This document shows positions 1-7,307 of a stretch of 13,912 nucleotides of DNA, in pieces (positions within the stretch are counted from its first letter, which is position 1; each line of letters opens with the position of its first letter). Origin of the DNA: an uncultured Collinsella sp. GTDB taxonomy: Bacteria > Actinomycetota > Coriobacteriia > Coriobacteriales > Coriobacteriaceae. The translations under genes were made by a program, and so were the position numbers. A model generated the notes under the pieces. That model ran no database searches, had not been told where the DNA came from, and saw nothing but the letters and a program-made list of their open reading frames with translations. The DNA is taken from assembly GCA_900544465.1 (NCBI GenBank), contig UQVT01000038.1:1-13912 (forward strand), given 5' to 3'.

Positions 1-2
1 AG

Positions 3-971
3 CAATTCACCCGCGACCCCGCGCCGCTCATCGTGCACGATCGCGACCGCGCCGGGCACCTCATTGCCAAGGTGGTCGAGGCCGTCGACTACCGCATTCC
101 CTTTATCCCCGACGATACCCAGGCCGAGCAGGAAGAGGCCGCTGCCGAGAACATGCTTCGCGAGGCCGCCGCACTCGATCCGACCAACTGGGATGCCCAG
201 CGCATGCTGACGGCCCTCACCGCCGACTCCAACGAGGAATACGTGCAGTATCTGGTGTCCAAGCGCGATGAAGTCGAGCATGATCTGGCGCTCAAGATCG
301 CCTCGGCGCAGGACCCCTACGAGCGTGAAGCCGCAGGCGACCTTATGCGCCGCCCCTACCTGCGCTGGCTTGCCGCTCTTGCGTCGCGTGCCCTCATTAG
401 CGGCCGCTATCGCATGTCGCTCGAAGCCGCAAACCGCAGCCTCGACTTTGCCCCCAACGATCCGGCCGGCGTCCGCCACACCGCGATGCTCGCTATGGCA
501 AAGCTCGAATACCCCGCCGAGGAGCTCAAGCGATTTCGCTCTGCCCACTCCGTCCCCTATCTCGCCAACACGCCGCTGCGCCGTCGTCCCAAGGACGCGG
601 AGCGCGACTTGGACCCATGGACGCTCATCGCGCTGATGAGCGCTGCCTGGCGCGAGCTGGACTACGAGGGCGCCGAGCACTATTTGCGCATCCTCGTACG
701 CTCGTGCCCGCACGCGGCCGAGGCGCTCTACTTCCAAACCGAGTTTCCCGATGGCGTCTATGCCCGCGTCAACGTGGGTGTGGGCTCCACCGACGAGCTC
801 GTCCTTGCGCTGTCCGAGGCAACGCCGGTGCTGCAGGAGGGCCTGGGCGCTCCCGACAACGCCAGCTTTGCCGCCTGGGTCGCCACCAACGATATCGTGC
901 GTTCCCAGATCGACGAGCGCATCCTGCGGGCGGCCGAGCAGGGCCTGCCGTTTAAGGGAGGAGACCTCTAA
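3..971 (+). CDS. TPR-like helical repeat protein, 5'-partial
   Basis: The reading frame is open from the first complete codon at position 3 to the TAA at 969-971, so the gene very likely begins upstream. A GTG at 33 is the first possible start, but no ribosome binding site precedes it. About 320 residues are visible. They are rich in Ala, Leu, Arg and Glu and form helix pairs of tetratricopeptide type, for example around residues 45-70 (AAALDP then NWDAQRML) and 115-165 (SGRYRMSLEAANRSLDFAP). A DPWTLIALMSAAW segment starts a further helical unit. No catalytic motif, signal peptide or membrane segment is seen. The downstream gene overlaps by one base and encodes a recognisable paralogue (shared GRYR/ARYR repeat and DPW motif), so the two are probably translated together. 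TPR proteins usually act as protein-protein scaffolds; the partner here is unknown. Confidence 0.75.
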   Translation, partial: QFTRDPAPLIVHDRDRAGHLIAKVVEAVDYRIPFIPDDTQAEQEEAAAENMLREAAALDPTNWDAQRMLTALTADSNEEYVQYLVSKRDEVEHDLALKIASAQDPYEREAAGDLMRRPYLRWLAALASRALISGRYRMSLEAANRSLDFAPNDPAGVRHTAMLAMAKLEYPAEELKRFRSAHSVPYLANTPLRRRPKDAERDLDPWTLIALMSAAWRELDYEGAEHYLRILVRSCPHAAEALYFQTEFPDGVYARVNVGVGSTDELVLALSEATPVLQEGLGAPDNASFAAWVATNDIVRSQIDERILRAAEQGLPFKGGDL

Positions 972-2014
972 TGGATCCGAGCGTCTACATCCCCGCCTAC
1001 CTGGAGCGCGCCTACCTTGCGTCGCACCCCGAACTCACCGATGCAGCACGCGAGCTTGTCCATAACGACGTGAACGTCAACCCTCATAAGTATGCGCAGA
1101 CCGAGCATGCCCAGGCACTGCTGTCCTACGCCGGTGTTCATCGCCACCTGCTCGACGAGCTCCATCGCATCGAGGACATGGGCAGCGACGAGGAGTTCGA
1201 GCAGACGCGCAATCGTCTGTTCGACGATATGCGCGATGAGCTGCTCAAGATCGTCCGCATCGATGCGCATGTCCTCGACGCGCAGCTGCTCGCCATCATT
1301 TTGGCGGACACGCCCGTCGACGCCTGCCTGGGCGACCTGATGAAGCTCGAGGCGACCACGGCCGATTACCTGCAGCAAAGCGTGCCCGGGTTCGACATGG
1401 AAGCCCCGCACTACTGGGCCAATAATGTTTTGACCGACGGTGTCACCGCAGCAGACCTTACCGTGAGCGAGCCGGCTCTTATCGGGTGGCTCCACACGCT
1501 CGAGGCCATCTCGCAGCTGTGCATGGCGAGCGCCCGCTACCGCGCTGCTGCCAACTACGCCCGCCGCGTCCTTAAGGCGGAAGGCTACCCCACCCGAGCC
1601 GCAGGCACCGTGTTGCTCGCCCTCGCTCGCCTGGAAGACCAGGACGGCTTTTTTGCCCTGGCTCACCAACTCGAGGAACAGGTGGGGGCTGATGCACTCG
1701 AGAACTCCCCCTGGTACCTGCTCGCCCGCACCATCCTCTTGTTCAAAACAAACAAGATGCGCCCGGCGACACGCGCGCTGCGCGAGTTTGCCAACCGTTG
1801 CGAGGGCGGTGCGTTCTTCTTACTGAACCCCATGTACCAGACACCGTACCTTCCCTGCCGGCCCGAGCCACACGATCCCTGGGATCTTTCGCACCAGGCC
1901 GTTTGGGAAGCGGACGGTATTATCTCGGACACTCCCGACTTTGCCCCCTGGGCCAATGCCTGCGAAGACGTGTCGCAGCTTGCCCAGGAATTTGCGCGCC
2001 GCTACGGTTTTTAG
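971..2014 (+). CDS. TPR-like helical repeat protein, paralogue of the upstream gene
   Basis: This 347-residue protein starts at the ATG at 971-973, which overlaps the previous TAA by one base and has a strong ribosome binding site (GGGAGGAG) just upstream. It looks entirely helical and soluble. Residues about 180-220 (ASARYRAAANYARRVLKAEG, then VLLALARLED) match the same place in the upstream protein (SGRYRMSLEAANRSLDF, then TAMLAMAKLE). Both also carry a later DPW motif (PHDPWDLSHQAVW here). Gene duplication is the simplest explanation. No enzyme motif is visible and I cannot assign a function. The stop is 45 bases before the murT-gatD start with no terminator between, so co-transcription with cell-wall amidation is plausible but unproven. 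Confidence 0.8.
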   Translation: MDPSVYIPAYLERAYLASHPELTDAARELVHNDVNVNPHKYAQTEHAQALLSYAGVHRHLLDELHRIEDMGSDEEFEQTRNRLFDDMRDELLKIVRIDAHVLDAQLLAIILADTPVDACLGDLMKLEATTADYLQQSVPGFDMEAPHYWANNVLTDGVTAADLTVSEPALIGWLHTLEAISQLCMASARYRAAANYARRVLKAEGYPTRAAGTVLLALARLEDQDGFFALAHQLEEQVGADALENSPWYLLARTILLFKTNKMRPATRALREFANRCEGGAFFLLNPMYQTPYLPCRPEPHDPWDLSHQAVWEADGIISDTPDFAPWANACEDVSQLAQEFARRYGF

Positions 2015-2059
2015 TGACGCACTCGACCCGACCATGTCGTTTACGTTAGGAACGGTTTC

Positions 2060-4237
2060 ATGAACCTCCGCTCATCTCTTGCCTGCACCTCGAGCGATTT
2101 CGCTCGCTGGGGGCTGCGCTCCGTCCTTAAGCGCCAGGGCGGCGTACTCCCCGGCCGCATCGCCATGAAGATCGACCCCGAGCTGCTAAGCAACCTCGCG
2201 AACCTGGTCGACCGCAGCGTGGTGATCACCGGCACCAACGGCAAGACCACCACCTCCAACCTCATCGCCGACGCTGTTGCCGCCAGCGGTGCCACCGTGG
2301 TATGCAACCGCGCCGGCAACAACATGGAGCCGGGCGTGGTGGGCGCACTGCTCGAGGCGCGCAGCGACCTTAAGCACACTGACAGCGGCAAGCGCGTGGG
2401 CGTTTTTGAATGCGATGAGCTCTACACCGTGCGCGTCCTGCCCAAGCTCAAGCCGACGTACTTCGTGCTGCTCAACCTGTTCCGCGACCAGCTGGATCGC
2501 TATGGCGAGATCGATCACACCCAGGAGGTCATCGCCCGTGCGTTGGAGCTTTCGCCGGCAACGACGCTCATCTACAACGCCGACGACCCGTTGTGCGCCT
2601 CGATTGCCGCGCGCATTCCCAACGCGAGCATTGCCTTTGGCATCGACGGCGCCACCAACACCGAGTCTGACCGCATTAGCGACTCGCGCTTTTGCTCGCA
2701 GTGCAACGCCCCGTTGGAGTACGACTATGTGCAGTATGGTCAACTCGGCGCCTACCATTGCCCCTCGTGCGGTTGGGCACGCCCCGCACTGGTCCGTCGC
2801 GTGACGGGCGTGGAGCTCGGCTGCGACGGCTACGGCTTTGACCTGGTCTTTGGATCTGCGTCCGACGCGGCTGCCGTACACATCGCCACGCGCTACAACG
2901 GCCTGTACATGGTCTACAACGTTGCCGCTGCATTCTTTGCCGCACGCGAGTTGGGCGTGGACACGGCGCTTCTACAGCCCACGCTCGATGCCTATGTGCC
3001 CGCCGGTGGTCGTATGGGGCGCTGGGATATCGCCGGCCGCACCGTCGAGGCCAACCTGGCTAAGAATCCCGTGGGCTTCGATCGTCAGATCCAGTCCATT
3101 AAGACGGCGGGCGGCAGGCTCTGCGCTTTCTTCCTCAACGACAACGATGCCGACGGCCACGATGTCTCCTGGATCTACGACGTCGACTTTGAGCGCATCG
3201 CCGACACAACGGGACTTGTCGCCTTTGCCGGAGGCACGCGTGCGCACGACATGCAGGTGCGCCTCAAGTACGCCGGCATCGATGCCGCGATTATCTCGGA
3301 CGTCGCGCAGGCAATTGGCGCCGTGGCAGACGAGGCCGCCGATGACACCTTCTACGCCGTCGCCAACTACACGGCCTTCCCGCCGCTGGTCAAGGAGCTC
3401 GACGGGCTGAAAGGCGCCACCGCCGACGCTGTTGCCGGGCGCGCCGTAGCCCGTGCCGACGGCAGCGCTCTTCCTGTCGGTATCGCGCCAGTCGAGCTTT
3501 CGCGCCCGCTGCGCATCGTCTACCTGTATCCCGATGCCCTTAACCTCTACGGCGACGGCGGCAATGTTATCGCGCTCGAGCGCCGCTGCGCCTGGCGTGG
3601 CATTCCCGTGCGCGTGGACGAGGTCCGTATGGGCGAGTCACTCGATCTCACCGATGCCGATATCGTCATGATGGGTGGCGGCTCCGACCGCGACCAGCTA
3701 GCCGTGGCACACGAGCTGCTCGCCCAAAAAGACAAGGTCGCATCCTATGTTGAGGATGGCGGTTCGCTGCTCGCCATCTGCGGCAGCTATCAGCTGCTCG
3801 GCCGTTCGTACTATATGGGTGAGAATCGCATTGAGGGCCTGGGCGTCATTGCCGCCGAAACCGTACGCGGCTCCGATCGCCTGATCGGCAACGTAGCCGT
3901 CAAAACCGATCTGGCACCTGAGCCCTTTGTGGGATTCGAGAACCATGGAGGTCGCACCCTGCTCGACGCGGAGGCAACGCCGCTCGGAACGTCCGTCGTC
4001 GCGGGCACCGGCAACAACGGCGATGATGGCCTTGAGGGCCTCATCTACAAGGGCGTCATCGGTACGTACCTGCACGGACCGGCACTGCCCAAGAACCCCG
4101 AGCTCGCCGACTGGCTGATCGCGCACGCCCTCGAACGGCGCGGCGACGCACAGGCCAACGCTCTGCTGCCGCTCAAGCCCCTCGACGACACCTACGAGCA
4201 CGCCGCCCACGACGCCGCCATGAAGCTCCTCCCCTAG
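2060..4237 (+). CDS. murT-gatD: MurT-GatD fusion: lipid II isoglutaminyl synthase (glutamine-hydrolysing)
   Basis: This 725-residue protein joins both subunits of the cytoplasmic enzyme that amidates the alpha-carboxyl of D-Glu in lipid II, giving D-isoglutamine. The MurT half (about residues 1-445) has the Mur ligase P-loop GTNGKTTT at 58-65, the FECDELYT and LLNLFRDQLDRYGE segments, and a four-Cys zinc ribbon inserted in the ligase core (C212, C215, C234, C237). It ends in a DUF1727-type domain containing NDNDADGHDVSWIYDVDFE. An Ala/Gly-rich linker (about 450-483) leads to the GatD half, a class I glutamine amidotransferase starting LRIVYLYPDALNLYGDGGN. The nucleophile is C574 in AICGSYQLLG and the probable catalytic His is H672 in TYLHGPALPKNPELAD. 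The two enzymes are separate genes in Staphylococcus aureus and Streptococcus pneumoniae; here the frame runs through unbroken. The ATG at 2060 follows TAGGAA. Translation ends at TAG just before an intrinsic terminator. Confidence 0.95.
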   Translation: MNLRSSLACTSSDFARWGLRSVLKRQGGVLPGRIAMKIDPELLSNLANLVDRSVVITGTNGKTTTSNLIADAVAASGATVVCNRAGNNMEPGVVGALLEARSDLKHTDSGKRVGVFECDELYTVRVLPKLKPTYFVLLNLFRDQLDRYGEIDHTQEVIARALELSPATTLIYNADDPLCASIAARIPNASIAFGIDGATNTESDRISDSRFCSQCNAPLEYDYVQYGQLGAYHCPSCGWARPALVRRVTGVELGCDGYGFDLVFGSASDAAAVHIATRYNGLYMVYNVAAAFFAARELGVDTALLQPTLDAYVPAGGRMGRWDIAGRTVEANLAKNPVGFDRQIQSIKTAGGRLCAFFLNDNDADGHDVSWIYDVDFERIADTTGLVAFAGGTRAHDMQVRLKYAGIDAAIISDVAQAIGAVADEAADDTFYAVANYTAFPPLVKELDGLKGATADAVAGRAVARADGSALPVGIAPVELSRPLRIVYLYPDALNLYGDGGNVIALERRCAWRGIPVRVDEVRMGESLDLTDADIVMMGGGSDRDQLAVAHELLAQKDKVASYVEDGGSLLAICGSYQLLGRSYYMGENRIEGLGVIAAETVRGSDRLIGNVAVKTDLAPEPFVGFENHGGRTLLDAEATPLGTSVVAGTGNNGDDGLEGLIYKGVIGTYLHGPALPKNPELADWLIAHALERRGDAQANALLPLKPLDDTYEHAAHDAAMKLLP

Positions 4238-4243
4238 CACCTC

Positions 4244-4282
4244 ACCACCACAAAGGGGACAGGCACCTTTGTGGTGGTTTTT
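4244..4282 (+). terminator. Intrinsic terminator of murT-gatD
   Basis: A perfect 13-bp stem pairs 4244-4256 with 4266-4278 around a 9-base loop and runs into a five-T tract at 4278-4282. It begins seven bases after the murT-gatD stop. Stem base and loop together spell GGGGACAGGCACC, a core that from memory resembles REP-type palindromes, so the terminator may derive from a dispersed repeat. Confidence 0.85.
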
Positions 4283-4321
4283 CAGTTTGCCAACGATATG
4301 TGAACGGCTAAAAAAGTCTGC

Positions 4322-4327
4322 TATACT
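4322..4327 (+). promoter_or_regulatory. -10 element of the tRNA-Glu promoter
   Basis: TATACT matches the sigma-70 -10 consensus at five of six positions and ends ten bases before the tRNA 5' end, the expected spacing for a stable RNA promoter. The -35 region (about 4299-4304, TGTGAA) is a poor match. The preceding terminator isolates this unit from murT-gatD. Confidence 0.55.
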
Positions 4328-4337
4328 CTTTCCCGCT

Positions 4338-4414
4338 GTCCCCATCGTCTAGCGGCCAAGGACGCCACCCTTTCAAGGTGGATATCGCGGGTTCGAATCC
4401 CGCTGGGGGCACCA
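4338..4414 (+). tRNA. tRNA-Glu (anticodon UUC)
   Basis: The acceptor stem GTCCCCA (4338-4344) pairs with TGGGGGC (4404-4410) with one G-U pair, followed by A and an encoded CCA (4412-4414). The anticodon stem CCACC/GGTGG (4365-4369 and 4377-4381) holds the seven-base loop CTTTCAA with anticodon TTC at 4372-4374. The T arm is GCGGGTTCGAATCCCGC. The start GTCCCC and ATCGTCTAG are typical of bacterial tRNA-Glu. It stands alone between its own -10 element and its own terminator. Confidence 0.97.
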
Positions 4415-4426
4415 TTTGAATTGAAG

Positions 4427-4457
4427 AGCCCGTTACCCTCGCGGTAACGGGCTTTTT
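4427..4457 (+). terminator. Intrinsic terminator of tRNA-Glu
   Basis: A perfect 11-bp stem pairs AGCCCGTTACC (4427-4437) with GGTAACGGGCT (4443-4453) around a five-base loop and ends in five Ts (4453-4457). It lies 12 bases after the tRNA CCA end. Confidence 0.92.
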
Positions 4458-4466
4458 GCTGCCGAT

Positions 4467-4493
4467 ATGCCGGGATTCGAACCCCGAAGGCAT
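4467..4493. other. T-arm-like stem-loop, possible tRNA remnant
   Basis: ATGCC (4467-4471) pairs with GGCAT (4489-4493), and inside it GGG pairs with CCC around ATTCGAAC. Read on the minus strand it contains GGGGTTCGAATCCCGG, which looks like a tRNA T arm with one mismatched stem pair. No acceptor, D or anticodon arm is found on either side, so it is not a complete tRNA. It could be a tRNA fragment left by recombination or a chance palindrome. Confidence 0.35.
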
Positions 4494-4511
4494 AAAATCA
4501 CACTGTCATCC

Positions 4512-4747
4512 AAGGGCCCGTGGACAAAAAATAGCAAATATGAGTACTGTTACCAATTTAGTAACAGCGATTTCATGCCATCAGAAGGCGATTTGGACAC
4601 AAGGCGGTCCTACGGCGGAGGAATTACAGGCATTTATCACCTAAGTACTTGGACATATGTTGCGTAACACTGCATATTTTGCAAAAAGATAATGTTACAG
4701 GGCTTGTGACAGTACTCATATTTGACGTTTTTTGCCCACGACCCCTT
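4512..4747. mobile_element. MITE-like non-coding element with 42-bp terminal inverted repeats
   Basis: The ends at 4512-4553 and 4706-4747 are inverted repeats of 42 bases with 35 identities and no gaps. Conserved blocks are CAAAAAA and CAAATATGAGTACTGT. Just inside each end is a second small hairpin: CTGTTAC/GTAACAG (4547-4553 and 4561-4567) on the left, and TGTTAC/GTGACA around a seven-base loop on the right. The interior has no credible reading frame and is much more AT-rich than the surrounding genes. It lies between two terminators in otherwise gene-free DNA. No flanking target-site duplication is obvious. A miniature transposable element moved in trans is the best reading; a long structured RNA or other fold-back repeat is the alternative. 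Confidence 0.6.
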
Positions 4748-4799
4748 ATTGCGTGGGCGAATCAGTTGCAAAGCGGGATCCAAAGCGCCCTTCGCAATC

Positions 4800-4834
4800 A
4801 AAAAGCCGGGGCCCGCGCGATGCGGACCCCGGCT
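4800..4834 (-). terminator. Intrinsic terminator of glnN
   Basis: On the minus strand AGCCGGGG-T-CCGC pairs with GCGG-G-CCCCGGCT, a 13-bp stem with one U-G pair around a five-base loop, followed by five Ts (plus-strand As at 4800-4804). It lies 29 bases after the glnN stop. Confidence 0.9.
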
Positions 4835-4863
4835 CAATACCGTGACGATATGTCAGTTACGCT

Positions 4864-6951
4864 CTACACGTAGAACAGGATGTCGTCGTAGGTCGGGACC
4901 GGCCAGTAGTCGGCGGCCACGATCTCCTCCATGGCATCCACGGCGGCGCGCAGCGTATCCATAGCGGGAACGACCTCGTGCGCGTACACGTTGGCCTGCT
5001 CCTGACCATCAAGGCCCTCGGCCTTCTGATGCACGGCGTCGAGCGCCTTGATGGAGTCGTTGATGGTGGTGATGCCGTTGCAGAGCTTGTTGAGCGTGTT
5101 CTGCTCGCACTGCATGGCAGCATCGGCACCGGCAGCACGGATAGCCTCAAGGCCCTTAGCGACCTTGGTGGCATAGGCGGTAATGACCGGGCGATAGGTA
5201 CGACGCGCCTCGCGAACCATCGTGGTGGCCTCGATGTTCATGAGCTTGTTGTACTTCTCGAGCTTGCAGTCGTAGCGGCACTGAGCCTCGGCCTTGGTCA
5301 GGACACCCGTCTCCTCAAAGAGCGCAATGGCCTTATCGGAAACAAAGGCGGGCAGGGCGTCGGCCGTGGTCTTGTTGTTGGCAAGGCCGCGCTTCTCGGC
5401 CTCGACGGGCCACTCGTCGGAGTAGCCATCGCCGGAGAAGAGGATGCGCTGGTGGTCGGTCAGGACCTTCTTGCAGTACTCGAGCGCGGCGTCCTGGAAC
5501 TCATCCTCGGGCGTACCCTCAAGCGCGTCGGCGAAGGACTTGAGCGACTTGGCCACGGCGGCATCGAGCACCAGGTTGGAGTCGGAGACGTTCTGCTCGG
5601 AGCCGCAGGCACGGAACTCGAACTTGTTGCCGGTGAAGGCAAACGGGGAGGTGCGGTTGCGGTCGGTGTTGTCCTGCATCAGCTTGGGCAGGGTATCGGC
5701 GCCCAGGTCGAGCACGCCGCGCGTGGCATGGACGGAAGCCTTGCCATCGATGATCTTCTCGACGACCTCGGTAAGCTGGTCGCCCAGGAAGATGGACATA
5801 ATCGCCGGAGGAGCCTCGTTGGCGCCCAGACGATGATCGTTGCCGGCCGAGGCAACGGAGGCACGCAGGAGCTCCTGATAGTTATCGACGGCCTCGATCA
5901 CCGCGGTGAGGAAGACGATGAACTGCAGGTTGTCGAGCGGGGTGTCACCTGGATCGAGCAGGTTCTCGGACTCGGTGCCAAGCGACCAGTTGTTGTGCTT
6001 GCCCGAACCATTGATGCCCTCGAAGGGCTTCTCGTGCAGCAGGCAGACCAAGTCGTGGCGGGAGGCGATGAGCTTCATCTTCTCCATCATGACCAGATTC
6101 TGGTCGATGGCCTCGTTGACTTCGCCATAGACGGGGGCAAGCTCATGCTGGCAGGGAGCAACCTCGTTGTGCTTGGTCTTGGCGGGAATGCCAAGCGCCC
6201 ACAGCTCATCGTCCAGATCCTTCATATAGGCCGAGACGGTGGGGCGGATAGCGCCAAAGTAGTGCTCCTCGAGCTCCTGGCCCTTGCAGGGAGCGGCGCC
6301 AAAGAGGGTGCGGCCGGTAATGACCAGGTCCTTGCGCTTGCGGTAGGCGTCCTTCTTGATCAGGAAGTACTCCTGCTCGTCGCCCACGGAAGGAACGACC
6401 TTCTTGGGGGTCTTACCGAACAGCGCCAAAACGCGCTTGGACTCACGCGAGAGCGCGGTCATGGAACGCAGCAGCGGGGTCTTCTTGTCCAGGGCCTCGC
6501 CCGTGTAGGAGCAGAAAGCCGTGGGGATGCACAGGACGTCGTCTTTGATAAAGGCGGGGCTAGTGGGATCCCAAGCGGTGTAGCCACGGGCCTCGAAGGT
6601 GGCGCGCAGGCCGCCGTTGGGGAAGCTGGAGGCATCGGGCTCGCCCTGGATGAGGTTCTTGCCCGTAAACTTGGTAATGGCGGTGCCGTCGTGGTTGGGC
6701 TCCAGGAAGCTGTCGTGCTTCTCGGAAGTAATGCCCGAAAGCGGCTGGAACCAGTGCGCATAGTGCGTCGCACCCTTGGAGATGGCCCAGACCTTCATGG
6801 CATGGGCAACGGCGTTGGCCACATCCAGGTCGAGCGGCTCACCGCCCTCGAGGGTTGCAGCAAGGCGCTTCCAAATGTCCTTGGGGAGGTAGTCCTTCAT
6901 GACTTCCTCAGAGAACACCATGGTCCCGAAGCGGTCAGTAAGTTCGGCCAT
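4864..6951 (-). CDS. glnN: Type III glutamine synthetase (GlnN), ATP-dependent ammonia assimilation
   Basis: This 695-residue cytoplasmic enzyme makes glutamine from glutamate, ammonia and ATP. Its length fits the large type III family (about 700 residues) and not type I (about 450). The N-terminal region carries THYAHWFQPLSG. Later come DEQEYFLIKKD (about 190), NEVAPCQHELAPVY (about 275), NGSGKHNNWSL (about 312), GNDHRLGANEAPPAI (about 370) and NRTSPFAFTGNKFEFR (about 430), which are the metal, glutamate and nucleotide-binding segments of the fold. The frame extends upstream to 7014, but I chose the ATG at 6951 because AAGGGAG sits six bases before it and the protein then begins MAELTDRFG as family members do. 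It is monocistronic, divergent from the methionine operon, and ends at a strong terminator. Paired GlnR-box-like half sites lie 80-117 bases upstream of the start. Confidence 0.95.
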   Translation of the reverse strand: MAELTDRFGTMVFSEEVMKDYLPKDIWKRLAATLEGGEPLDLDVANAVAHAMKVWAISKGATHYAHWFQPLSGITSEKHDSFLEPNHDGTAITKFTGKNLIQGEPDASSFPNGGLRATFEARGYTAWDPTSPAFIKDDVLCIPTAFCSYTGEALDKKTPLLRSMTALSRESKRVLALFGKTPKKVVPSVGDEQEYFLIKKDAYRKRKDLVITGRTLFGAAPCKGQELEEHYFGAIRPTVSAYMKDLDDELWALGIPAKTKHNEVAPCQHELAPVYGEVNEAIDQNLVMMEKMKLIASRHDLVCLLHEKPFEGINGSGKHNNWSLGTESENLLDPGDTPLDNLQFIVFLTAVIEAVDNYQELLRASVASAGNDHRLGANEAPPAIMSIFLGDQLTEVVEKIIDGKASVHATRGVLDLGADTLPKLMQDNTDRNRTSPFAFTGNKFEFRACGSEQNVSDSNLVLDAAVAKSLKSFADALEGTPEDEFQDAALEYCKKVLTDHQRILFSGDGYSDEWPVEAEKRGLANNKTTADALPAFVSDKAIALFEETGVLTKAEAQCRYDCKLEKYNKLMNIEATTMVREARRTYRPVITAYATKVAKGLEAIRAAGADAAMQCEQNTLNKLCNGITTINDSIKALDAVHQKAEGLDGQEQANVYAHEVVPAMDTLRAAVDAMEEIVAADYWPVPTYDDILFYV

Positions 6952-7030
6952 ACGGAACTCCCTTCGTATCGGCACCGCGTGAGAAGCGGTGTTGATTACT
7001 AACGAACGAGTCATAGCTTAGACTCGCCGT

Positions 7031-7068
7031 GTTTCCGCGACATTACCGTTATGTTGCTGTCGCGAAAC
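7031..7068. promoter_or_regulatory. Candidate nitrogen-regulator operator upstream of glnN
   Basis: An inverted repeat pairs GTTTC-C-GCGACA (7031-7042) with TGTCGC-GAAAC (7058-7068), with one bulged C. Each arm also reads as an actinobacterial GlnR-like half box, GTNAC-n6-GAAAC: GTTGC-n6-GAAAC on the plus strand (7053-7068) and GTAAT-n6-GAAAC on the minus strand (7031-7046). It lies 80-117 bases before the glnN start. The repeat is directly seen; assigning GlnR is inference, and no GlnR gene is in the window. Confidence 0.4.
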
Positions 7069-7187
7069 CAATCAATGAGGTTACCCTATCGAGGCGGCGT
7101 TGCCACCCTCAACAGCCAATCAACTGCATAAATTGCAGACCTCTCCCCATGGTTTAAGGGTAGTCAATTTGGGATGGAGCTCTATTA

Positions 7188-7222
7188 ACTGGTATTTTGC
7201 ATCAGATACCAGTCTTTATAGT
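7188..7222 (+). promoter_or_regulatory. Inverted repeat next to a possible -10 element
   Basis: ACTGGTAT (7188-7195) and ATACCAGT (7206-7213) form a perfect 8-bp inverted repeat with a 10-base spacer. TATAGT at 7217-7222 is a good -10 match on the plus strand, so the repeat would cover the -35 region of a promoter pointing towards metF. A further TGGTAT occurs at about 7280. This could be a repressor site; no regulator is identifiable here. The rest of the 6952-7377 gap shows no gene. Confidence 0.3.
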
Positions 7223-7307
7223 CCGTGCCTAGATTAGCCGCTCTGTTATAGAGAAAGCCGATAGCAAGGCATCTTTGATTGGTATCCTCAAATAGCGAGT
7301 GAAACTC

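Noticed and set aside
4338..4493. attL/attR pair made by the tRNA-Glu 3' end and the T-arm-like fragment
   Set aside because: The shared sequence is only the generic GGGTTCGAATCCCG, which is its own near-palindrome, and there is no integrase or island between them.
4456..4873. Short open frames of 60-80 codons between tRNA-Glu and glnN
   Set aside because: They cross the T-arm-like hairpin, the MITE-like repeats and the glnN terminator, lack ribosome binding sites and show no protein-like pattern. MPGFEP-type starts are typical spurious calls over tRNA-like sequence.
4978..7002. A 674-codon plus-strand open frame opposite glnN
   Set aside because: Same cause: antisense shadow of a high-GC gene with a GNC-rich codon pattern. 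No family resemblance or ribosome binding site.
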